DNA from: an uncultured Clostridia bacterium
GTDB taxonomy: Bacteria > Bacillota > Clostridia > Oscillospirales > Ruminococcaceae
Direction of reading: 5' to 3'
Length of the DNA stretch: 7,459 nt
Assembly: GCA_947302065.1 (NCBI GenBank)
Contig: CAMYUO010000086.1
Span: 1 to 7,459 of the forward strand
Shown: positions 5,288 through 7,459 of the stretch, one piece after another
How positions within the stretch are numbered: position 1 is the stretch's first letter
How the letters are laid out: every line of letters begins with the position of its first letter
Translations under genes and position numbers: made by a program
Notes under the pieces: model-generated
Seen by the model: only the letters and a program-made list of their open reading frames with translations
Databases searched by the model: none
Told to the model about the DNA's origin: nothing

Positions 5288-7234
5288 ATGAATGGAAAAC
5301 TTATCAAGCGTGTGACAGCAGCGGCTCTTGCACTTGCAATGGTCGGCACGGCTCTGCCGCAGGGAAGCGGCTTTGCGGGTCTGTTCGGCGGAACGGTAAT
5401 AACTGCATCGGCTGACTCGGCAACCAGCGGTCAATGCGGAGCAAATGCTGAGTGGAACTTTGACGCCGACACAAAAACGCTGACTATCAGCGGAACGGGT
5501 GATATGTACAATTTTGGTTATAGTTCAAGTTCAAGACCGCCTTGGGTGTCTCTGCAATCCGATATTGAGAACATTGTGATCGAAGACGGTATCACGAGCA
5601 TCGGTGATAATGCATTCCACGGGAACATGATGGATCAGAATTCTTTCAAGCATGTCACTATCGGCAAGGATGTTACGAAGATAGGTGAAAATGCGTTCTA
5701 TCATAACATCAATCTTGAAACGGTCAATCTGCCTGACGGGCTGGTGTCGATAGGAACATATGCGTTCTATACCTGTGAAAATCTCACAAGTGACATCATT
5801 ATTCCCGACAGCGTGACAGAGATAAAAGATTATGCTTTTCAGTGCTGTAGAAAAATCAAGTCATTGAAGATAGGAAAAGGTCTGGAAATTCTTCCGGAGT
5901 GTGTTTTTAATTGCTGCTCCAGCATTGGCAGAGTTGTAGTGCCGTCAAATGTAAAGACTATTATGTATGCGGCATTTGCAGGATGTGACAGTCTGAAGAG
6001 CGTATGCTTTGAAGACGGCGGTGTCGAGACTGTGGCAGATTCTGCATTTGCGAACTGCCAAAAAGTGACGAGCGTTTATCTTGGTGACAGCCTCAAGACG
6101 ATAGGCAGTTCGTTTTTCACGGACAGTGATGAACTGACTGCTCTTGTTATCCCGTCAAGCGTTACTTCACTGTCAAGCTGGACATTTTCGTTCATGAAAG
6201 AGAACACAACTATCGCTTTTGACGGCACGAAAGAGCAGTGGGATGCTATCAGCGGTTCATCGTCTGTTCCTGCAAAAGTCAAGGTCACTTATACCGCAGA
6301 TTCCGGAGTCAGACTTTACGGTCACTCGCTGAGCCTGCTCGATGACGGCAACATCGGCGTTAATTTCTATATGATGCTGCCTGAATCAATAAGGAAAAGT
6401 GATACGGCGATAGTTCGTTTCACTATCCCGACATCAGCATCACAGACCGGTTATGTTGTCAATGATGTTCCTGCTGGTAAACCAAGGCGTGCTCTCGTTG
6501 CGGAAGATGGAACACATTACAGCGTTTTTGCTTGTAATGTTGCAGCAAGAGAAATGACATCCAAGATAACCGCACAGGTCATCGACGAGACTAATGACAT
6601 TTACGGTCCTGTTTACACTTACAGCGTTAAGGAATATGCTGACTACATCATCGATCATCAGGACGACGGCGAGATATATGCAAAAGCTGTTGATCTTGTA
6701 AAGGCAATGCTCAACTACGGTGCATATTCGCAGATCTATTTTGACAAGAACACTTCCGATCTTGCAAATGCAGATCTGACCGAAGCGGAAAAGGACGTCA
6801 GCGGTGTTAAGGCGGAGGATATAGACAAGCCGTTTATAGGTGATGTGATATGCATCATTCCTTACGTTAATACGAGCCTTGATAAGGTGACACTGTCGCT
6901 CAAATCGAAGATCGAGCTGGTATTGTATTTTACGAATCCCGAATATGATATATCGTTTGTATGTGAAAACGGTAATGAGGTAGTAAAGCAGACCTCGGGC
7001 AATTATCAGATAGCCCGTATAACAGGCATAGCTCCGCATAAGCTCGGAGATGACTATAAGCTGTATATGTACATCGGTGAAGATAAGAAAGAAGAGATCG
7101 CACAGGTCACATACTGTCCGCTGACCTACTGCTATTATGTAGTCAAGGAGAACCGTGGCAGCAAGGAACTGCAGGATGTCTGCAAGGCACTGTTCCTGTT
7201 CTATCAAGCAGCAGATAACTACGATTTTTTATAG
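5288..7234 (+). CDS. Secreted BspA-like leucine-rich-repeat protein with unassigned C-terminal domain
   Basis: Exported 648-residue protein. The signal peptide has basic K4, K7 and R8, a hydrophobic core (about 10-21) and likely cleavage after ASA at 42. Residues 47-95 form the entry module common in BspA-like proteins (cysteine, then TLTISGTGDM, then PPW). Nine LRR_5-type units follow, marked by NAF, YAF or related motifs at 107, 134, 157, 181, 204, 227, 251, 274 and 297 (period about 23), most with a cysteine a few residues later, as is usual in the family. Such repeats form a curved solenoid used for adhesion or binding of proteins or glycans; the ligand here is unknown. Residues about 338-648 form a separate domain opening with VRLYGHSLSLLDDGNIGVNFYM. 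I associate this type of C-terminal region with Ruminococcus-type secreted proteins but cannot give it a function. No LPXTG, dockerin, SLH or membrane anchor is seen, so it is probably released or held non-covalently. First gene of a two-gene operon. Confidence 0.92.
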   Translation: MNGKLIKRVTAAALALAMVGTALPQGSGFAGLFGGTVITASADSATSGQCGANAEWNFDADTKTLTISGTGDMYNFGYSSSSRPPWVSLQSDIENIVIEDGITSIGDNAFHGNMMDQNSFKHVTIGKDVTKIGENAFYHNINLETVNLPDGLVSIGTYAFYTCENLTSDIIIPDSVTEIKDYAFQCCRKIKSLKIGKGLEILPECVFNCCSSIGRVVVPSNVKTIMYAAFAGCDSLKSVCFEDGGVETVADSAFANCQKVTSVYLGDSLKTIGSSFFTDSDELTALVIPSSVTSLSSWTFSFMKENTTIAFDGTKEQWDAISGSSSVPAKVKVTYTADSGVRLYGHSLSLLDDGNIGVNFYMMLPESIRKSDTAIVRFTIPTSASQTGYVVNDVPAGKPRRALVAEDGTHYSVFACNVAAREMTSKITAQVIDETNDIYGPVYTYSVKEYADYIIDHQDDGEIYAKAVDLVKAMLNYGAYSQIYFDKNTSDLANADLTEAEKDVSGVKAEDIDKPFIGDVICIIPYVNTSLDKVTLSLKSKIELVLYFTNPEYDISFVCENGNEVVKQTSGNYQIARITGIAPHKLGDDYKLYMYIGEDKKEEIAQVTYCPLTYCYYVVKENRGSKELQDVCKALFLFYQAADNYDFL

Positions 7235-7239
7235 GAGAG
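7233..7239 (+). promoter_or_regulatory. Ribosome binding site overlapping the LRR gene stop codon
   Basis: AGGAGAG starts inside the TAG stop (7232-7234) of the LRR gene and lies 5 bases before the ATG at 7245. The overlap implies that ribosomes ending the LRR gene can restart on the small gene, so the two are probably translated in linked fashion. It also rules out the longer in-frame start at 7155. Confidence 0.82.
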
Positions 7240-7244
7240 TAATT

Positions 7245-7376
7245 ATGGATAAGAAACATTACGAAGAAGTTGAGATCGAGATTATAAAATTCTCAACAAG
7301 GGACGTTATAACTTCAAGCAGTGAGGATCTTGAAGTGCAGACTCCTGGCGGCACTCCTGGCGGAAACGGAAACTAA
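7245..7376 (+). CDS. 43-residue acidic peptide with Pro/Gly-rich tail, co-transcribed with the LRR gene
   Basis: Short protein read from an ATG with a good ribosome binding site, 10 bases after the LRR stop codon and before a strong terminator. It has no hydrophobic signal peptide. The N-terminal half (MDKKHYEEVEIEIIKFSTRD) is charged with alternating hydrophobics; then come VITSSSEDLEV and a tail with the tandem repeat TPGGTPGG ending in NGN. I recall that Clostridia often encode short proteins of this shape (Tyr near the start, an EIIxF-like core, DVIT-Ser, then a Gly-rich end), but I know no established function. A leader-plus-core layout, as in ribosomally made modified peptides, is possible. 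Against this, the tail has no cysteine and no modification or export gene is visible. It could also be a small structural or regulatory protein. That it is a real gene is well supported; its role is open. Confidence 0.8.
   Translation: MDKKHYEEVEIEIIKFSTRDVITSSSEDLEVQTPGGTPGGNGN
7341..7364 (+). repeat. Tandem 12-base repeat inside the small peptide gene
   Basis: ACTCCTGGCGGC (7341-7352) is followed at once by ACTCCTGGCGGA (7353-7364), identical at 11 of 12 bases. It is in frame and gives two TPGG units. The near-identity suggests a recent duplication by slippage, so copy number may vary between strains. Confidence 0.85.
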
Positions 7377-7398
7377 AACTTACAAACCAAATACAAAA

Positions 7399-7434
7399 GC
7401 GGATCAGGCGAGAGTGCCCGATCCGCATTTTTTT
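7399..7434 (+). terminator. Intrinsic terminator of the LRR/peptide operon
   Basis: GCGGATC (7399-7405) pairs with GATCCGC (7420-7426); after one A/C mismatch, GGC pairs with GCC around the loop GAGAGT. Seven T follow (7428-7434). It sits 22 bases after the small gene's stop codon. Four A precede the stem, so weak activity in the other direction is possible. Confidence 0.92.
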
Positions 7435-7459
7435 GCCTATGTCATGGCGCTGTCCAAGA

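Noticed and set aside
7155..7244. Longer start for the small peptide gene, inside the LRR gene
   Set aside because: It would overlap the LRR coding sequence by 80 bases in another frame with no ribosome binding site, whereas the ATG at 7245 has AGGAGAG at the right distance.

Overview
The window looks like a chromosomal segment of a low-to-mid-GC anaerobic Firmicute, most likely a Ruminococcus-like member of the Clostridia (Oscillospiraceae). The basis is the gene mix: a gut-type hybrid histidine kinase, a PrsW-family membrane protease, a sensory-type [FeFe]-hydrogenase relative, and a secreted BspA-like leucine-rich-repeat protein with a short acidic partner gene. Strong purine-rich ribosome binding sites and sigma-A-like promoters fit too. 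This assignment is inference from gene content; no rRNA or marker gene is present.

Layout. (1) Bases 1-1928, plus strand: a hybrid histidine kinase/response regulator whose reading frame is open to the left edge, so its 5' end is missing. (2) 1927-1958: a perfect hairpin flanked by A and T tracts, a bidirectional terminator shared with the convergent gene. (3) 1963-3048, minus strand: a PrsW-family intramembrane protease with an uncharged Gln/Tyr-rich tail of about 113 residues, with its own promoter (3081-3109). (4) 3166-4854, minus strand: an iron-sulfur protein with two ferredoxin clusters, an H-cluster domain that keeps the four cysteine ligands but lacks the proton-transfer cysteine, a further Cys4 domain and a helical C-terminal tail. 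It has its own promoter, a leader with a terminator-like hairpin, and a terminator (3129-3155). (5) 4855-5287: a divergent intergenic region with promoters facing both ways and about 240 bases in the middle that I cannot assign. (6) 5288-7234, plus strand: a secreted LRR protein with nine repeats and a roughly 310-residue C-terminal domain. (7) 7245-7376: a 43-residue protein whose ribosome binding site overlaps the LRR stop codon, closed by a strong terminator (7399-7434).

Four transcription units are therefore visible. Three concern sensing or membrane signalling: a phosphorelay kinase, a regulated-proteolysis-type protease and a probable H2/redox sensor. The fourth is a two-gene secreted-protein operon. 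Nothing in the sequence shows that the units act together. The best candidates for undescribed biology are the LRR/small-peptide operon, the leader of the hydrogenase-like gene, and the Q/Y-rich tail on the protease.
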